This document shows, piece after piece, positions 46,845 through 58,014 of a DNA stretch of 64,000 bases (position 1 is the stretch's first letter; the number at the start of each line of letters is the position of its first letter). The DNA is from Amycolatopsis sp. 2-15. Its GTDB lineage: Bacteria; Actinomycetota; Actinomycetes; Mycobacteriales; Pseudonocardiaceae. The DNA lies in contig NZ_CP127294.1 in assembly GCF_030285625.1 (NCBI RefSeq), positions 8,712,001 to 8,776,000 of the forward strand, given 5' to 3'. The notes below the pieces were generated by a model. The model was not told the DNA's origin. It saw only the letters and a program-made list of their open reading frames with translations, and ran no database searches. Position numbers and translations under genes: made by a program.

Positions 46845-49800
46845 GACGTGGCCTTCAGCGCCGCCTGGAGGCTCTGAAGGCTCCGCACCCCGATGTCACC
46901 CCGGATGAGCGCCTCGATGCCGTGCACGGCCGCCGCGGCGCCCTGCACGGTGGTGATGCACGGGATGTCGCGCGACACCGCCGCGGTGCGGATCTCGTAA
47001 CCGTCGATGCGCGGGCCGCTGTTGCCGTACGGCGTGTTGATGACCATCTCCACCCCGCCGGCCAGGATCACGTCCACGATGTTGGGCTCGGCTTCGGTGG
47101 ATCCCTCGTAGTGCTTGCGCACCACGGTGCAGTCGACTCCGTTGCGCCGCAACACTTCCGCGGTGCCGGACGTCGCGAGGATCTCGAACCCGAGGTCCGC
47201 CAAGCGCTTCACGGGGAAGACCATCGAGCGCTTGTCGCGGTTGGCCACCGACACGAACACGCGCCCGGACGTCGGCAGCGAGCCGTACGCGCCGCTCTGC
47301 GACTTCGCGAACGCCTTCCCGAAGGACACGTCCACGCCCATCACCTCGCCCGTGGACTTCATCTCCGGGCCCAGCAAGGAATCCACGCCGTGGCCTTCCG
47401 GCGTGCGGAAGCGGTGGAACGGCAGCACGGCCTCCTTGACTGCCACCGGCGAGTCGGCCGGCATCCGGCCGCCGTCGCCCTTGGCGGGCAGCACGCCCGA
47501 GGCGCGCAGGTCCTTGATCGTCGAGCCGGTCATGACCAAGGCCGCCGCCTTCGCGAGCGGCACCGCGGTGGCCTTCGAGACAAACGGCACCGTGCGCGAG
47601 GCGCGCGGGTTGGCCTCCAGCACGTAGAGCACGTCGTCCTTGAGCGCGTACTGCACATTCAGCAGGCCGCGCACGCCGACACCGCGGGCGATCGCCTCCG
47701 TGGAACGGCGCACCTCCTCGAGGTCGGTCGCGCCGAGCGTGATCGGCGGCAGCGCGCACGAGGAGTCGCCGGAGTGGATACCGGCCTCCTCGATGTGCTC
47801 CATCACGCCGCCGAGGTAGAGCTCCTCGCCGTCGAACAGCGCGTCGACGTCGATCTCGATCGCGTCGTCGAGGAAGCGGTCGACGAGCACCGGGTGCTCG
47901 GGCGTGACCTCGGTGGCGCGGCGGATGTAGCCGGCGAGCGACTCCTCGTCGTAGACGATCTCCATGCCGCGCCCGCCGAGCACGTAGGACGGGCGCACCA
48001 GCACCGGATAGCCGATCTCGTCGGCGATCCGCTTGGCGCCCTCGAACGACGTCGCCGTGCCGTACTTCGGCGCGGGCAGCCCGGCGTCGCCGAGCACCTC
48101 GCCGAACGCGCCGCGGTCTTCGGCCAGGTTGATGGCCTCCGGCGGCGTGCCGACCACAGGGACACCGGCGTCGGCCAGGCGCTTGGCCAGGCCCAGCGGG
48201 GTCTGGCCGCCGAGCTGGACGATCACGCCCGCGACGGTGCCCGACTGCTGCTCCGCGTGCACGACCTCGAGCACGTCCTCGAAGGACAGCGGCTCGAAGT
48301 ACAGGCGGTCGGAGGTGTCGTAGTCGGTGGAGACGGTCTCGGGGTTGCAGTTGACCATCACGGCCTCGAACCCGGCCTCGCGCAACGCGATCGCGGCGTG
48401 CACGCAGGAGTAGTCGAACTCGATGCCCTGCCCGATCCGGTTCGGACCGGAGCCGAGGATGAGCACCTTCGGCTTGTCACCCTGCGCCACGACCTCCGAC
48501 TGCGCCGCGGGATCGGTCTCGTAGGCCGAGTAGTGGTAGGGCGTGTCCGCCTTGAACTCGGCCGCGCACGTGTCCACGGTCTTGAACACCGGCCGCACGC
48601 CGAGACGGTGGCGCAGCGTGCGCACGCCGTCCTCACCCGCGAGTTCCGGGCGCAGCGCGGCGATCTGGCGGTCGGACAGGCCCGTGCGCTTGGCGCGGCG
48701 CAGCAGCTCGCCGTCGAGCACCGGCGCGTCGCGCACCTCGGAGCCGACCTCGCCGATCAGCGCGATCTGGTCCACGAACCACGGGTCGATGCCGCTGGCC
48801 TCGTGCACCTGCTCGACGGTGGCGCCCAGGCGCAGCGCCCGCTCCACCTCGTACAGCCGGCCCTCGTGCGGCACGCGCAGGGCGTCCAAAGTGGACTCCA
48901 TCGTCGCGCCCTCGGGGTCCGGCAGGGTCCAGAACCCGGTCGCCTTCGTCTCGATCGACCGCATGGCCTTGCCGAGCGCCTCAGGGAAGCTGCGGCCGAA
49001 GGACATCGCTTCGCCGACGCTCTTCATGGTCGTCGTCAGCGTCGGGTCCGCGCCGGGGAACTTCTCGAACGCGAAGCGCGGGATCTTCACCACGACGTAG
49101 TCCAGCGTCGGCTCGAAGGCAGCCGGGGTCTCGCCGGTGATGTCGTTCTGGATTTCGTCGAGCGTGTAGCCGATGGCGAGCTTCGCGGCGATCTTGGCGA
49201 TCGGGAAACCGGTGGCCTTCGACGCGAGCGCCGAGGACCGCGACACGCGCGGGTTCATCTCGATCACGACCATGCGCCCGTCGTCCGGGTTGATCGCGAA
49301 CTGGATGTTGCAGCCGCCGGTGTCCACGCCGACCTCGCGCAGCACGGCGATGCCGACGTCGCGCATCACCTGGTACTCGCGGTCGGTGAGCGTCATCGTG
49401 GGCGCGACGGTGACGGAGTCACCCGTGTGCACACCCATCGCGTCGACGTTCTCGATCGAGCAGACGACCACGACGTTGTCGCTCTTGTCGCGCATCAGCT
49501 CGAGCTCGTACTCCTTCCAGCCGAGCACGCTCTCCTCGATGAGCACCTCGGTGACCGGCGACTCGCTCAGGCCGGTGGACGCCAGGCGCTCCAGTTCCTC
49601 GGGCGTGTAGGCCAGGCCGGAACCCAGACCGCCCATGGTGAACGACGGCCGGATCACGACCGGCAGGCCGAGCTCGGCGACGGTCGCGCGCACGTCTTCC
49701 ATCGTGTTGCAGACGCGGCTGCGCGGGACCTCGGCGCCGATCGTGCGCACGATGTCCTTGAACTTCTGCCGGTCCTCACCGCGCTGGATGGCGTCGATGT

Positions 49801-50155
49801 CGGCGCCGATCAGCTCCACGCCGTACTTCTCGAGCACGCCGCGCTCGTGCAGCGCGACCGCGCAGTTGAGCGCCGTCTGCCCGCCGAGGGTCGCGAGGAT
49901 CGCGTCCGGCCGCTCCACCGCGATGACCTTCTCCACGAAGTCCGGCGTGACCGGCTCGATGTAGGTGGCGTCGGCGAACTCGGGGTCGGTCATGATGGTG
50001 GCCGGGTTCGAGTTCACCAGGCTCACGCGCAGACCCTCGGCCCGCAGCACCCGGCAGGCCTGCGTACCCGAGTAGTCGAACTCGGCGGCCTGCCCGATCA
50101 CGATCGGCCCGGAGCCGATCACCAGCACGTGCTGGATGTCCGTCCTCTTCGGCAT
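46841..50155 (-). CDS. carB: Carbamoyl-phosphate synthase, large subunit
   Basis: The 1104-residue protein has two homologous ATP-grasp halves (first near 1-400, second near 560-940) joined by an oligomerisation region and ended by the MGS-like allosteric domain. [19 protein letters not shown] opens half one and [19 protein letters not shown] half two. With CarA it makes carbamoyl phosphate for pyrimidines and arginine. ATG 50155 overlaps the carA stop by one base (TGATG). All ATP-binding repeats look intact. Confidence 0.97.
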   Translation of the reverse strand: MPKRTDIQHVLVIGSGPIVIGQAAEFDYSGTQACRVLRAEGLRVSLVNSNPATIMTDPEFADATYIEPVTPDFVEKVIAVERPDAILATLGGQTALNCAVALHERGVLEKYGVELIGADIDAIQRGEDRQKFKDIVRTIGAEVPRSRVCNTMEDVRATVAELGLPVVIRPSFTMGGLGSGLAYTPEELERLASTGLSESPVTEVLIEESVLGWKEYELELMRDKSDNVVVVCSIENVDAMGVHTGDSVTVAPTMTLTDREYQVMRDVGIAVLREVGVDTGGCNIQFAINPDDGRMVVIEMNPRVSRSSALASKATGFPIAKIAAKLAIGYTLDEIQNDITGETPAAFEPTLDYVVVKIPRFAFEKFPGADPTLTTTMKSVGEAMSFGRSFPEALGKAMRSIETKATGFWTLPDPEGATMESTLDALRVPHEGRLYEVERALRLGATVEQVHEASGIDPWFVDQIALIGEVGSEVRDAPVLDGELLRRAKRTGLSDRQIAALRPELAGEDGVRTLRHRLGVRPVFKTVDTCAAEFKADTPYHYSAYETDPAAQSEVVAQGDKPKVLILGSGPNRIGQGIEFDYSCVHAAIALREAGFEAVMVNCNPETVSTDYDTSDRLYFEPLSFEDVLEVVHAEQQSGTVAGVIVQLGGQTPLGLAKRLADAGVPVVGTPPEAINLAEDRGAFGEVLGDAGLPAPKYGTATSFEGAKRIADEIGYPVLVRPSYVLGGRGMEIVYDEESLAGYIRRATEVTPEHPVLVDRFLDDAIEIDVDALFDGEELYLGGVMEHIEEAGIHSGDSSCALPPITLGATDLEEVRRSTEAIARGVGVRGLLNVQYALKDDVLYVLEANPRASRTVPFVSKATAVPLAKAAALVMTGSTIKDLRASGVLPAKGDGGRMPADSPVAVKEAVLPFHRFRTPEGHGVDSLLGPEMKSTGEVMGVDVSFGKAFAKSQSGAYGSLPTSGRVFVSVANRDKRSMVFPVKRLADLGFEILATSGTAEVLRRNGVDCTVVRKHYEGSTEAEPNIVDVILAGGVEMVINTPYGNSGPRIDGYEIRTAAVSRDIPCITTVQGAAAAVHGIEALIRGDIGVRSLQSLQAALKATS

Positions 50156-51288
50156 CAGGCCTTCTTCTCCATCAACTCAACGAACTCGTCGAACAGGGGC
50201 GCCGCGTCGTGCGGACCGGCCGCGGCTTCGGGGTGGTACTGCACCGAGAACGCCGGCACGTCGAAGGCGCGCACGCCCTCGACGGTGTCGTCGTTGGGGC
50301 AGTAGTGGCTGATCTGCGCGGCGCCGTAGGGCGATTCGAACCGCTGGCCCGGCTCGCCTTCGAGCGCGAAGCCGTGGTTCTGCGCCGTGATCGCGACGCG
50401 GCCGGTGGCCACGTCGATCACCGGGATGTTGATGCCGCGGTGGCCGTAGCGCATCTTGTAGGTGCCCAGCCCCAGCGCGCGGCCGAGGATCTGGTTGCCG
50501 AAGCAGATGCCGAACAGCGGGATCTCGCGCTCCAGCACGGCCTTCGTCAACGCGGTGGCGTGCGTGGTGGTCGCGGGGTCACCCGGGCCGTTGGAGAGGA
50601 AAACGCCGTCGGCCTCGACCGCGAGCAGCTCCTCGACCGTGGTCGCGGCGGGCAGCACGTGGACCTCGATGCCGCGCTGCGCCATCAGGCGCGGGGTGTT
50701 GGACTTGATGCCCAGGTCGAGCGCGGCGACGCGGAAGCGCCGTTCGCCTTGCGCCTCGACGACGTAGGGCTTGTCCGTGGAGACCTCGCCCGCGAGGTCG
50801 GCGCCCTTCATCTGCGGACTCGCCAGGACCTCGGCCACCATCTGCTCGTCGCTGCCCAGCGCGTCGCCGGAGAACACCCCGGCGCGCATCGCGCCCTGCT
50901 CGCGCAGGTGGCGGGTGAGCGTGCGGGTGTCGACCTCGGCGATGCCGACGATGCCCTGGCGGGCCAGCTCCTCGTCGAGGCCGCGCTTGCTGCGCCAGTT
51001 GGACGGCGTACGGGCCGGGTCGCGCACCACGTAGCCCGAGACCCAGATGCGGGCCGACTCGTCGTCCTCGTCGTTCCAGCCGGTGTTGCCGATCTGCGGT
51101 GCGGTCTGCACCACGATCTGCCGGTGGTAGGACGGGTCGGTCAGCGTCTCCTGGTAGCCGGTCATGCCGGTGCAGAACACCGCCTCGCCGAGCGTCCGCC
51201 CGCGCGCGCCGTAGGCCGCGCCGCGGAAGACCCGGCCGTCTTCCAGAACCAGGGCGGCGGGGACGCGGGTGCCGTTCGCGGTGCTCAC
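50155..51288 (-). CDS. carA: Carbamoyl-phosphate synthase, small (glutaminase) subunit
   Basis: 377 residues. The N-terminal domain reads [17 protein letters not shown]. The class I glutamine amidotransferase has the nucleophile Cys in [15 protein letters not shown] and the His-Glu pair in [10 protein letters not shown]. It feeds ammonia to CarB. GTG 51288 overlaps the preceding stop as GTGA. The longer frame to 51345 would intrude on the upstream gene. Confidence 0.97.
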   Translation of the reverse strand: MSTANGTRVPAALVLEDGRVFRGAAYGARGRTLGEAVFCTGMTGYQETLTDPSYHRQIVVQTAPQIGNTGWNDEDDESARIWVSGYVVRDPARTPSNWRSKRGLDEELARQGIVGIAEVDTRTLTRHLREQGAMRAGVFSGDALGSDEQMVAEVLASPQMKGADLAGEVSTDKPYVVEAQGERRFRVAALDLGIKSNTPRLMAQRGIEVHVLPAATTVEELLAVEADGVFLSNGPGDPATTTHATALTKAVLEREIPLFGICFGNQILGRALGLGTYKMRYGHRGINIPVIDVATGRVAITAQNHGFALEGEPGQRFESPYGAAQISHYCPNDDTVEGVRAFDVPAFSVQYHPEAAAGPHDAAPLFDEFVELMEKKA

Positions 51289-51800
51289 TGGGCACCTCCC
51301 TTGATGTCGTGATCCGAGTTGTCGGGGGAAAGCTGGTCGATCCACTGTGGATAGTCGTCGAGTTCGTCGCCGCGAAAGCCGGTGTCGAGGTCGGCGTCTC
51401 CGGCTCGCCAGGTGATGACGAGCAGCGCGTCGGTGCCCATCACCTTCCCGGCGATCTTCGAGTCGCGCCGGATCCCGGTGACCGCCTCGCGCGGGATCCA
51501 GAAGTCGGGCGCGCCACCGCGTTCCACCGCGATGCCGCCGGGGTGCAGGCGCCAGACCGCGCCGGTGCGCAGCCCCGCGCCCCGCGTCACGACCCGGTCC
51601 TGCCAGTTGCCCGCGGTGGTGGTGCTGACGTAGAGCCCGGTCGACTCCAGCAGGATCTCACCGGGATCCCCGGGAATTCCCGGGAACGGCGGCACCTGCG
51701 CGCTCTGCGAGCGCGACTTGCGCCGCCAGCCCACCCACATGCCCCACAGGCACAGGAGGAAGAAGACGACGATCCCCAGCGTGAGGAAGAACCGGTCCAT
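51285..51800 (-). CDS. Membrane-anchored PH-like protein embedded in the pyr operon
   Basis: The 171-residue protein has one N-terminal membrane helix (FLTLGIVVFFLLCLWGMWVG) followed by a basic stretch. A beta-rich cytoplasmic domain follows (LYVSTTTAGNWQDRVV, GIAVERGGAPDFWIPREAV) that looks PH-like. Both junctions are overlaps: TGATG with pyrC and GTGA with carA. It occupies this slot in other actinobacterial pyr operons as far as I recall; its function is unknown. Confidence 0.8.
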   Translation of the reverse strand: MDRFFLTLGIVVFFLLCLWGMWVGWRRKSRSQSAQVPPFPGIPGDPGEILLESTGLYVSTTTAGNWQDRVVTRGAGLRTGAVWRLHPGGIAVERGGAPDFWIPREAVTGIRRDSKIAGKVMGTDALLVITWRAGDADLDTGFRGDELDDYPQWIDQLSPDNSDHDIKGGAQ

Positions 51801-53082
51801 CAGCAGATCTTCCCTTCGCGCGCGGTGATCCGCCCGCGCAGCACGGTGGCCGTCACCACGGCGGGCAGCCGCATTCCCTCGTACGGGGTGTTCGCCGAGA
51901 TGCTGGCGAGCTCCGCGCCGCGCACCGTCCACTCGGCACTCGGGTCCACGAGAGTCAGGTTCGCGGGCTCGCCGACCTCGAGCGGGCGGCCGTGGTCGGG
52001 CAGGTTGCCGATCGCGGCGGGCCGCTCACTCATCACGCGGGCGACGCCGCGCCAGTCGAGCAGGCCCGGCTCCACCATCGCGCGGACGACGACCGAGAGC
52101 GCGGTCTGCAGGCCCAGCATGCCCGGGCGCGCGGCGCTCCACTCGGTGTCCTTGTCCTGCACGGCGTGGGGCGCGTGGTCCGTGGCGACGCAGTCGATCA
52201 CGCCCTCGGCCAGCGCCGCGCGCAGCTTCTCGACGTCGCCGCCCGTGCGCAGCGGCGGGTTCACCTTGTTCACCGGGTCGTAGGTGGCCAGGCGCTCGTC
52301 GGTGAGCAGCAGGTGGTGCGGCGTGACCTCGGCCGACACCTTGGTTCCGCGCTCCTTCGCCCAGCGCAGCACGTCGACGGTGCCCGAAGTGGACACATGG
52401 CAGACGTGCAGGCGGGCCTTGGCGTGCAGCGCGAGCAGGCAGTCGCGCGCGACGATCGACTCCTCGGCCGAAGCCGGCCAGCCCGGGTAGCCCAGGCGCG
52501 CTGAGTTCTCGCCCTCGTTGGCCTGCGCGCCGACCGTGAGCCGCGGTTCCTCGGCGTGCTGGGCGATCACGGCGTCGAGCGCGGTCGAGTACTCCAGCGC
52601 GCGGCGCATCAGCAGCGGGTCGGCCACGCACACGCCGTCGTCGGAGAACACGCGCACCGCGGCGGTGCCCTTGGCCATCGTGCCGAGCTCGGCGAGCTTC
52701 TCGCCCTTGAGGCCCACAGTGACGGCGCCGATTGGGTGCACGTCGACCAGCCCGGCCTCCTGCCCGCGCCGCCACACGTGGTCGGTCACGAGCGCGTTGT
52801 CGGCCACCGGGTCGGTGTTGGCCATGGCGAACACGGCCGTGTAGCCGCCCAGCGCCGCGGCGGCCGAGCCGGTCTCGATCGTCTCGGTGTCCTCGCGGCC
52901 GGGCTCGCGCAGGTGGGTGTGCAGGTCGACGAACCCGGGCAGCAGCACCTGGCCCTCGGCCTCGACCACCTCGGCGTCTTCCGGGACCTCGACGGCACCG
53001 ATCGCGGTGATCACGCCGTCCTCGACGAGGACGTCCACCGGTTCGCCCTCCCCGTACGGGCGGGCGCCCTTGATCACGAGGC

Positions 53083-53086
<4 letters not shown>
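51800..53086 (-). CDS. pyrC: Dihydroorotase
   Basis: The 428-residue amidohydrolase closes carbamoyl aspartate to dihydroorotate. The metal site HTHLREPG is near residue 58; [17 protein letters not shown] and CVATDHAPH hold the remaining ligands and the catalytic Asp. It is of the long type I class. GTG 53086 overlaps the pyrB stop as GTGA. Confidence 0.96.
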
Positions 53087-54011
<925 letters not shown>

Positions 54012-54015
<4 letters not shown>

Positions 54016-54632
54016 CGGGATTCTCCTTCCGGCGCGCGGAGCAGGACCGCGTCGCGCCCGTCCGTTTCGGACAGCAGCACGGACACGCCCTCGGCCCGCG
54101 CGGTGGGCACGTTCTTGCCGACGTAGTCGGCGCGGATCGGCAGCTCGCGGTGGCCGCGGTCGACGAGCACGGCCAGCTGCACGGCGCGCGGGCGGCCGTG
54201 GTCGCGCAGGGCGTCGAGCGCGGCGCGGATGGTGCGGCCGGAGAACAGCACGTCGTCGACCAGGATCACCACCCGGTCGTCGATGCCGCCGGGCGGCAGC
54301 TGCGTCTGTTCGAGCGCGCGCGGTGGACGGCGGCGCAGGTCGTCGCGGTACAGGGTGACGTCGAGGGCCCCTGTCGGGGGGACGACGCGTGAGAACTCAC
54401 CGATCTTCCCGGCGAGCCGGGTGGCCAGCGGAGTACCGCGGGTGGGGATGCCCAGCAACACCGGCGGGGCTTGATCACCGGGTGAGCCGAGGTCACCGGA
54501 AGCACCCGCACCGACTGCGGTCTTCTCGATGACCTGATGGGCCATCCGGGCTATCGTGCGCGCGACATCGCCGGCCGAAAGAAGCTCGCGCTCCCCGACC
54601 GGTTCCGCCGCGCCACGCGGACGTGACGACAA
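54012..54632 (-). CDS. pyrR: Pyrimidine operon regulator / uracil phosphoribosyltransferase PyrR
   Basis: 206 residues. [20 protein letters not shown] leads into [12 protein letters not shown], and [20 protein letters not shown] is the PRPP-binding loop. PyrR binds pyr mRNA when UMP is high. The TTG at 54632 is chosen because GGAAGGAGG lies six bases upstream; there is no ATG or GTG with a comparable site. The leader carries the matching RNA element at 54639-54664. It heads the pyr operon. Confidence 0.95.
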
Positions 54633-54638
54633 GGCGGA

Positions 54639-54664
54639 CCTCCTTCCCCGCCTCTCTGGACGGG
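54639..54664 (-). promoter_or_regulatory. PyrR-binding RNA hairpin overlapping the pyrR ribosome site
   Basis: On the minus strand the RNA reads CCCGUCCAGAGAGGCGGG followed at once by the GGAAGGAGG ribosome site. GUCCAGAGAGGC matches the PyrR-recognised loop consensus (ARUCCAGAGAGGYU-like) known from Bacillus and from mycobacterial pyr leaders. CCCG/CGGG form the stem. No intrinsic terminator lies between it and the start codon, so control is likely on translation initiation, as described for Mycobacterium. Confidence 0.8.
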
Positions 54665-54812
54665 TCCTTAAAGGACGTCGATTCCCAGCTCGTGCGGGGA
54701 AATCGCACCGACAGTAGCAGGAGTGGTCAATCAGCCTTCCGGGTGGTGTGCCCACGTCCGCGACCAGGTAGGAAGACCTTCTGCTTGACCTGGTGACAAC
54801 TATGCGTAACCA

Positions 54813-54825
54813 TTACTCTGAGTAT
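54813..54825 (+). promoter_or_regulatory. BldD-binding site upstream of bldD
   Basis: TTACTCTGAGTAT contains the perfect palindrome TACTCTGAGTA and fits the BldD box TNACNCWGNGTNA at all but the last position. It is 69 bases before the bldD ATG, suggesting autorepression as in Streptomyces. Confidence 0.65.
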
Positions 54826-54893
54826 TCGACTCGAGGAGTCCCCTGACCGGTCACCCCGACCGGCGTGGGGGTGAGGAAACGGAGAACCACCAG

Positions 54894-55382
54894 ATGGGCG
54901 ATTACGCCAAGGCGCTCGGGGCCAAGCTCCGCGGGATCCGCCAGCAGCAGGGACTCTCCCTGCACGGGGTCGAGCAGAAGTCGGGCGGCCGCTGGAAGGC
55001 CGTCGTCGTCGGCTCGTACGAGCGTGGCGACCGCGCCGTCACCGTCCAGAAGCTGGCCGAACTGGCCGACTTCTACGGTGTACCGGTGGTCGAACTGCTG
55101 CCGGAGGGCCGTGTGCCCTCGGGTGCCGAGCCCGCCACGAAGATCGTGATCAACCTCGAGCGGCTCCAGCAGCTGCCCGCGGAGAAGGTCGGCCCGCTCG
55201 CGCGGTACGCGGCCACGATCCAGAGCCAGCGCGGCGACTACAACGGCAAGGTGCTCTCCATCCGCACCGAGGACCTGCGCTCGCTCGCGATCATCTACGA
55301 CATGACCCCCGGTGAGCTCACCGAACAGCTCATCGACTGGGGCGTCCTGCCGCCCGAGGCTCGTCCGTCCAAAGAAGACTGA
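54894..55382 (+). CDS. bldD: Developmental master regulator BldD
   Basis: 162 residues. An N-terminal XRE helix-turn-helix starts MGDYAKALGAKLRGIRQQQG, with GVEQKSGGRWK and YERGDRAVTVQKLAELA following. The C-terminal domain has RGD (113-115), eight residues, then RTED (124-127), exactly the RXD-X8-RXXD c-di-GMP signature. In Streptomyces tetrameric c-di-GMP joins two BldD copies to repress sporulation genes. ATG 54894 follows GGAGAA. A BldD box lies in its own promoter region, and a hairpin terminator follows at 55404. Confidence 0.95.
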   Translation: MGDYAKALGAKLRGIRQQQGLSLHGVEQKSGGRWKAVVVGSYERGDRAVTVQKLAELADFYGVPVVELLPEGRVPSGAEPATKIVINLERLQQLPAEKVGPLARYAATIQSQRGDYNGKVLSIRTEDLRSLAIIYDMTPGELTEQLIDWGVLPPEARPSKED

Positions 55383-55403
55383 TGGGCGGCGGTTGCCCGA
55401 CGC

Positions 55404-55440
55404 GGTGGGTGTTTTCGGCGGGGCACCGGAAACACCCACC
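55404..55440 (+). terminator. bldD terminator hairpin
   Basis: GGTGGGTGTTTTCGG pairs with CCGGAAACACCCACC (one mismatch) around CGGGGCA, 21 bases after the bldD stop. The following 55441-55690 hold no recognisable gene. Confidence 0.7.
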
Positions 55441-55695
55441 GAGCTTCGGACACCGCCGGACCGGCTGCGGACGGTGATCAACATCGCCCCGGCCGTCCCC
55501 TCGCACCCACGTCCGCCGTTCCGGCGCGTGACCCGTTCGGGCTAGCGCTTCCGGATTGCCGTGACGGTGAACCCGGTTCACCGGGCGACACCCGGGCGGG
55601 CCCGAGCACGGCCCGGCGCAGGCCGGAGACCGCTCGGTGTGACGAAGACCTCTTCCGGACCCCACTCGTGAGGCTTCCTGGGGGCACCCGCACAA

Positions 55696-55746
55696 CGCCG
55701 AAGGCCGCGGCTCCTTCACGGAGCTCGCGGCCTTCGGCGGATTTTT
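55696..55746 (+). terminator. Strong terminator with T-tract between bldD and nusB
   Basis: CGCCGAAGGCCGCG-GCTCC pairs with GGAGC-T-CGCGGCCTTCGGCG around a short loop, followed on the plus strand by ATTTTTC. It may also terminate the pepQ-efp-nusB transcript coming from the other side. Confidence 0.8.
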
Positions 55747-55799
55747 CGACTGTGTTCGCCGGCTGTGTTCGCCGGTTTTCGACGTCGGGCGTCAGCGGC

Positions 55800-56258
55800 T
55801 CAGAGCACGGCCCGCAGGCGGTCGGCGATCGTCCCGATGCGCCCGAGCACGCCGTTGACGAAGCGCGGCGAGTCGTCGGTGGAGAGCTCTTTCGCCAGGC
55901 CCACGGCCTCGTCGATCGCGACGGGGTCGGGCACGTCGGAGGACCAGAGCATCTCGTAGACGCCCACCCGCAGCACCGCCAGGTCGACCGGCGGCATGCG
56001 GTCCAGGGTCCAGCCCTGCGAGTGCTCGGCGAGCAGCTCGTCGACCTGCTCGCGATGGGTCGTGACGCCCTCCACGACGGTGATCGTGTAGTCGGCGACC
56101 GGGTCGACATCGGTGGACCCGACCCGGTCGGCCAGCAGCGTGACCGGGTCGGTGCCGCGTTGCGACGCTTCGTACAGCATCTCGACGGCACGCCGGCGGG
56201 CCTGCCGCCTGCTGATCGCACCGCCGCGGTTCGGGTGCGGCTTCTGTTTGTCCGCCAT
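55800..56258 (-). CDS. nusB: Transcription antitermination factor NusB
   Basis: 152 residues, all-helical. SRRQARRRAVEMLYEASQRG is the arginine-rich RNA-binding start, followed by LAVLRVGVYEMLW and FVNGVLGRI, the conserved NusB blocks. It pairs with NusE (S10) on boxA RNA during rRNA transcription. ATG 56258 overlaps the efp stop by one base (TGATG). Confidence 0.96.
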   Translation of the reverse strand: MADKQKPHPNRGGAISRRQARRRAVEMLYEASQRGTDPVTLLADRVGSTDVDPVADYTITVVEGVTTHREQVDELLAEHSQGWTLDRMPPVDLAVLRVGVYEMLWSSDVPDPVAIDEAVGLAKELSTDDSPRFVNGVLGRIGTIADRLRAVL

Positions 56259-56821
56259 CAGCCGGAGACGCGGCCGAGGTACCGGCCGTCACGCGTGTCG
56301 ACCTTGATCTTCTCGCCGGTCGAGACGAACAGCGGGACCTGGATCTCGGCGCCGGTCTCCAGCGTCGCCGGCTTGGTGCCGCCGGTGGAGCGGTCGCCCT
56401 GCAGGCCCGGGTCGGTGTGCTGGATGAGGATCTCGACCGAGGTCGGGAGCTCGACGTACAGCGCCTCGTTCTCGTGCACCGCGACCTGGACCTCGGTGTT
56501 CTCGAGCATGTAGTTGGCGTTGTCCGACACGACCTCGGCCGGAACCGTGATCTGGTCGTAGGTGTCGCCGTCCATGAACACGAAGTCCTGACCGTCCTTG
56601 TACAGGTAGGTCATGTTCCGGCGGTCCACGGTGGCCGTTTCGACCTTCGTGCCGGCGTTGAAGGTCTTGTCGACGACCTTCCCCGTCAGCACGTGCTTGA
56701 GCGTGGTGCGCACGAACGCACCGCCCTTGCCCGGCTTGACGTGCTGGAACGCGGTGACGGTCCAGAGCTGGCCCTCGAGGTTGAGGACGAGCCCGTTCTT
56801 CAGGTCGTTGGTGGTGGCCAC
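56258..56821 (-). CDS. efp: Elongation factor P
   Basis: The 187-residue, three-barrel protein relieves ribosome stalling at proline runs. It starts [20 protein letters not shown], and the loop [12 protein letters not shown] around residue 32 carries the Lys that reaches the peptidyl centre. The second and third OB domains follow. GTG 56821 gives the standard length. It lies 42 bases after pepQ. Confidence 0.96.
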   Translation of the reverse strand: MATTNDLKNGLVLNLEGQLWTVTAFQHVKPGKGGAFVRTTLKHVLTGKVVDKTFNAGTKVETATVDRRNMTYLYKDGQDFVFMDGDTYDQITVPAEVVSDNANYMLENTEVQVAVHENEALYVELPTSVEILIQHTDPGLQGDRSTGGTKPATLETGAEIQVPLFVSTGEKIKVDTRDGRYLGRVSG

Positions 56822-56863
56822 GAGCTTTCGGTCTCCTGTGTCGATCTCTTCGTCCGCGGCCGC

Positions 56864-57961
56864 TCAGACGGCCACGAGGTCCTTGGTGCTCAGGGTGAGG
56901 AGTTCGGGCCCGGAGTCCCGCACGACGAGCGTGTCCTCGATGCGCACGCCACCGCGCCCCGCGAGGTAGACGCCGGGCTCGACGGTGACCGCCATACCGG
57001 CGGACAGTGTACCGACGCCCGTGGTAGCGAGGCTGGGCGCCTCGTGCACCTCGAGCCCGACGCCGTGGCCGAGGCCGTGCGCGAACTCCTCCGCGCGGCC
57101 CGCGGCGGCGATCACGGAGCGCGCCGCGGCGTCCACTTCGGACACGTCGGCGCCCGGGAACACGGCCGCCGTACCGGCCGCCTGGGCGCGGTGGACCAGG
57201 TCGTAGAGCTCGCGCTGCCAGTCGGCGGCCTTGCCGAGCACGAACGTGCGGGTCATGTCGGAGTGGTACCCGTCGACGGTCGCGCCGAAGTCGAGCTTCA
57301 CGAAGTCGCCTTCGCGCAGCTCGGCGCCGGTGGGCTGGTGGTGCGGGATCGCCGAGTTGGGCCCGGCGGCCACGATCGTGGCGAACGACGGCTCCGACGA
57401 ACCGTGCTCCAGCATGCGGTTCTCCAGGTCGCGCGCCACTTCCAGCTCGGTGCGCCCGGCGCTCAGGCCGCCGGCCGCGAGCAGGTCGGCGAGCGCGCGG
57501 TCGGCCGCCGCGCAGGCCGAGCGCAGGGCCGCGACCTCGACCTCGTCCTTCACCGCGCGCAGCTGCTCGATTAGCCCGGGCGTGCGGATCAGCGTCACCT
57601 TGTCGAAGCGCACCTTGAGCGCCTCGTGGTCTTCCACGCTCACGTGCTGGCTTTCGAACCCGGTGCGCCCGTAGGTCGAGTGGGCGCGGGCCGCGAAGTC
57701 GGCGAGCACGCGGTCGCTGGCGCGGCCCATCACGCGTTCGAGATCGGGCACCTCGGACGCCGACTGGGTCGTGTAGCGGCCGTCGGTGCAGAACACGGTC
57801 TGCGCCTCGCCGCCGGCGTGCACGAGCAGCGCAGCGTTCGACCCGGTGAACCCGGTGAGGTAGCGGATGTTGAGCAGGTCGGTGACCAGCAGCGCGTCGA
57901 CCCCGGACTCGGTGATCAGGGACCGCAGCGCGCCGCGACGGTGAGCATGGGTTTCAGGCAC
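56864..57961 (-). CDS. pepQ: M24 family aminopeptidase (Xaa-Pro dipeptidase-like)
   Basis: 365 residues. The N-terminal creatinase-like domain includes LLNIRYLTGFTGSNA. The C-terminal pita-bread domain has metal ligands in KLDFGATVDGYHSDMTRTF (two Asp), GLGHGVGLEVHEAP (His), VEPGVYL (Glu) and GGVRIEDT (Glu). It trims peptides with proline at position 2. GTG 57961 has TAAGCT six bases upstream (57968-57973), a leaderless promoter. The pepQ-efp-nusB order is widespread in actinobacteria. Confidence 0.93.
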   Translation of the reverse strand: MPETHAHRRGALRSLITESGVDALLVTDLLNIRYLTGFTGSNAALLVHAGGEAQTVFCTDGRYTTQSASEVPDLERVMGRASDRVLADFAARAHSTYGRTGFESQHVSVEDHEALKVRFDKVTLIRTPGLIEQLRAVKDEVEVAALRSACAAADRALADLLAAGGLSAGRTELEVARDLENRMLEHGSSEPSFATIVAAGPNSAIPHHQPTGAELREGDFVKLDFGATVDGYHSDMTRTFVLGKAADWQRELYDLVHRAQAAGTAAVFPGADVSEVDAAARSVIAAAGRAEEFAHGLGHGVGLEVHEAPSLATTGVGTLSAGMAVTVEPGVYLAGRGGVRIEDTLVVRDSGPELLTLSTKDLVAV

Positions 57962-57967
57962 CCGGCC

Positions 57968-57973
57968 AGCTTA
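57968..57973 (-). promoter_or_regulatory. -10 element for pepQ-efp-nusB
   Basis: TAAGCT on the minus strand, six bases before GTG 57961, with no ribosome site. Confidence 0.45.
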
Positions 57974-58014
57974 GCCACGCGGATCCGCCACCCCGCCAGC
58001 CGCGCGACCCCGCA

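Noticed and set aside
46922..50305. 1127-codon plus-strand open frame
   Set aside because: Antisense to carB in the phase where GC-rich third positions suppress stops; His/Arg/Leu-rich with no motif, while carB is unambiguous.
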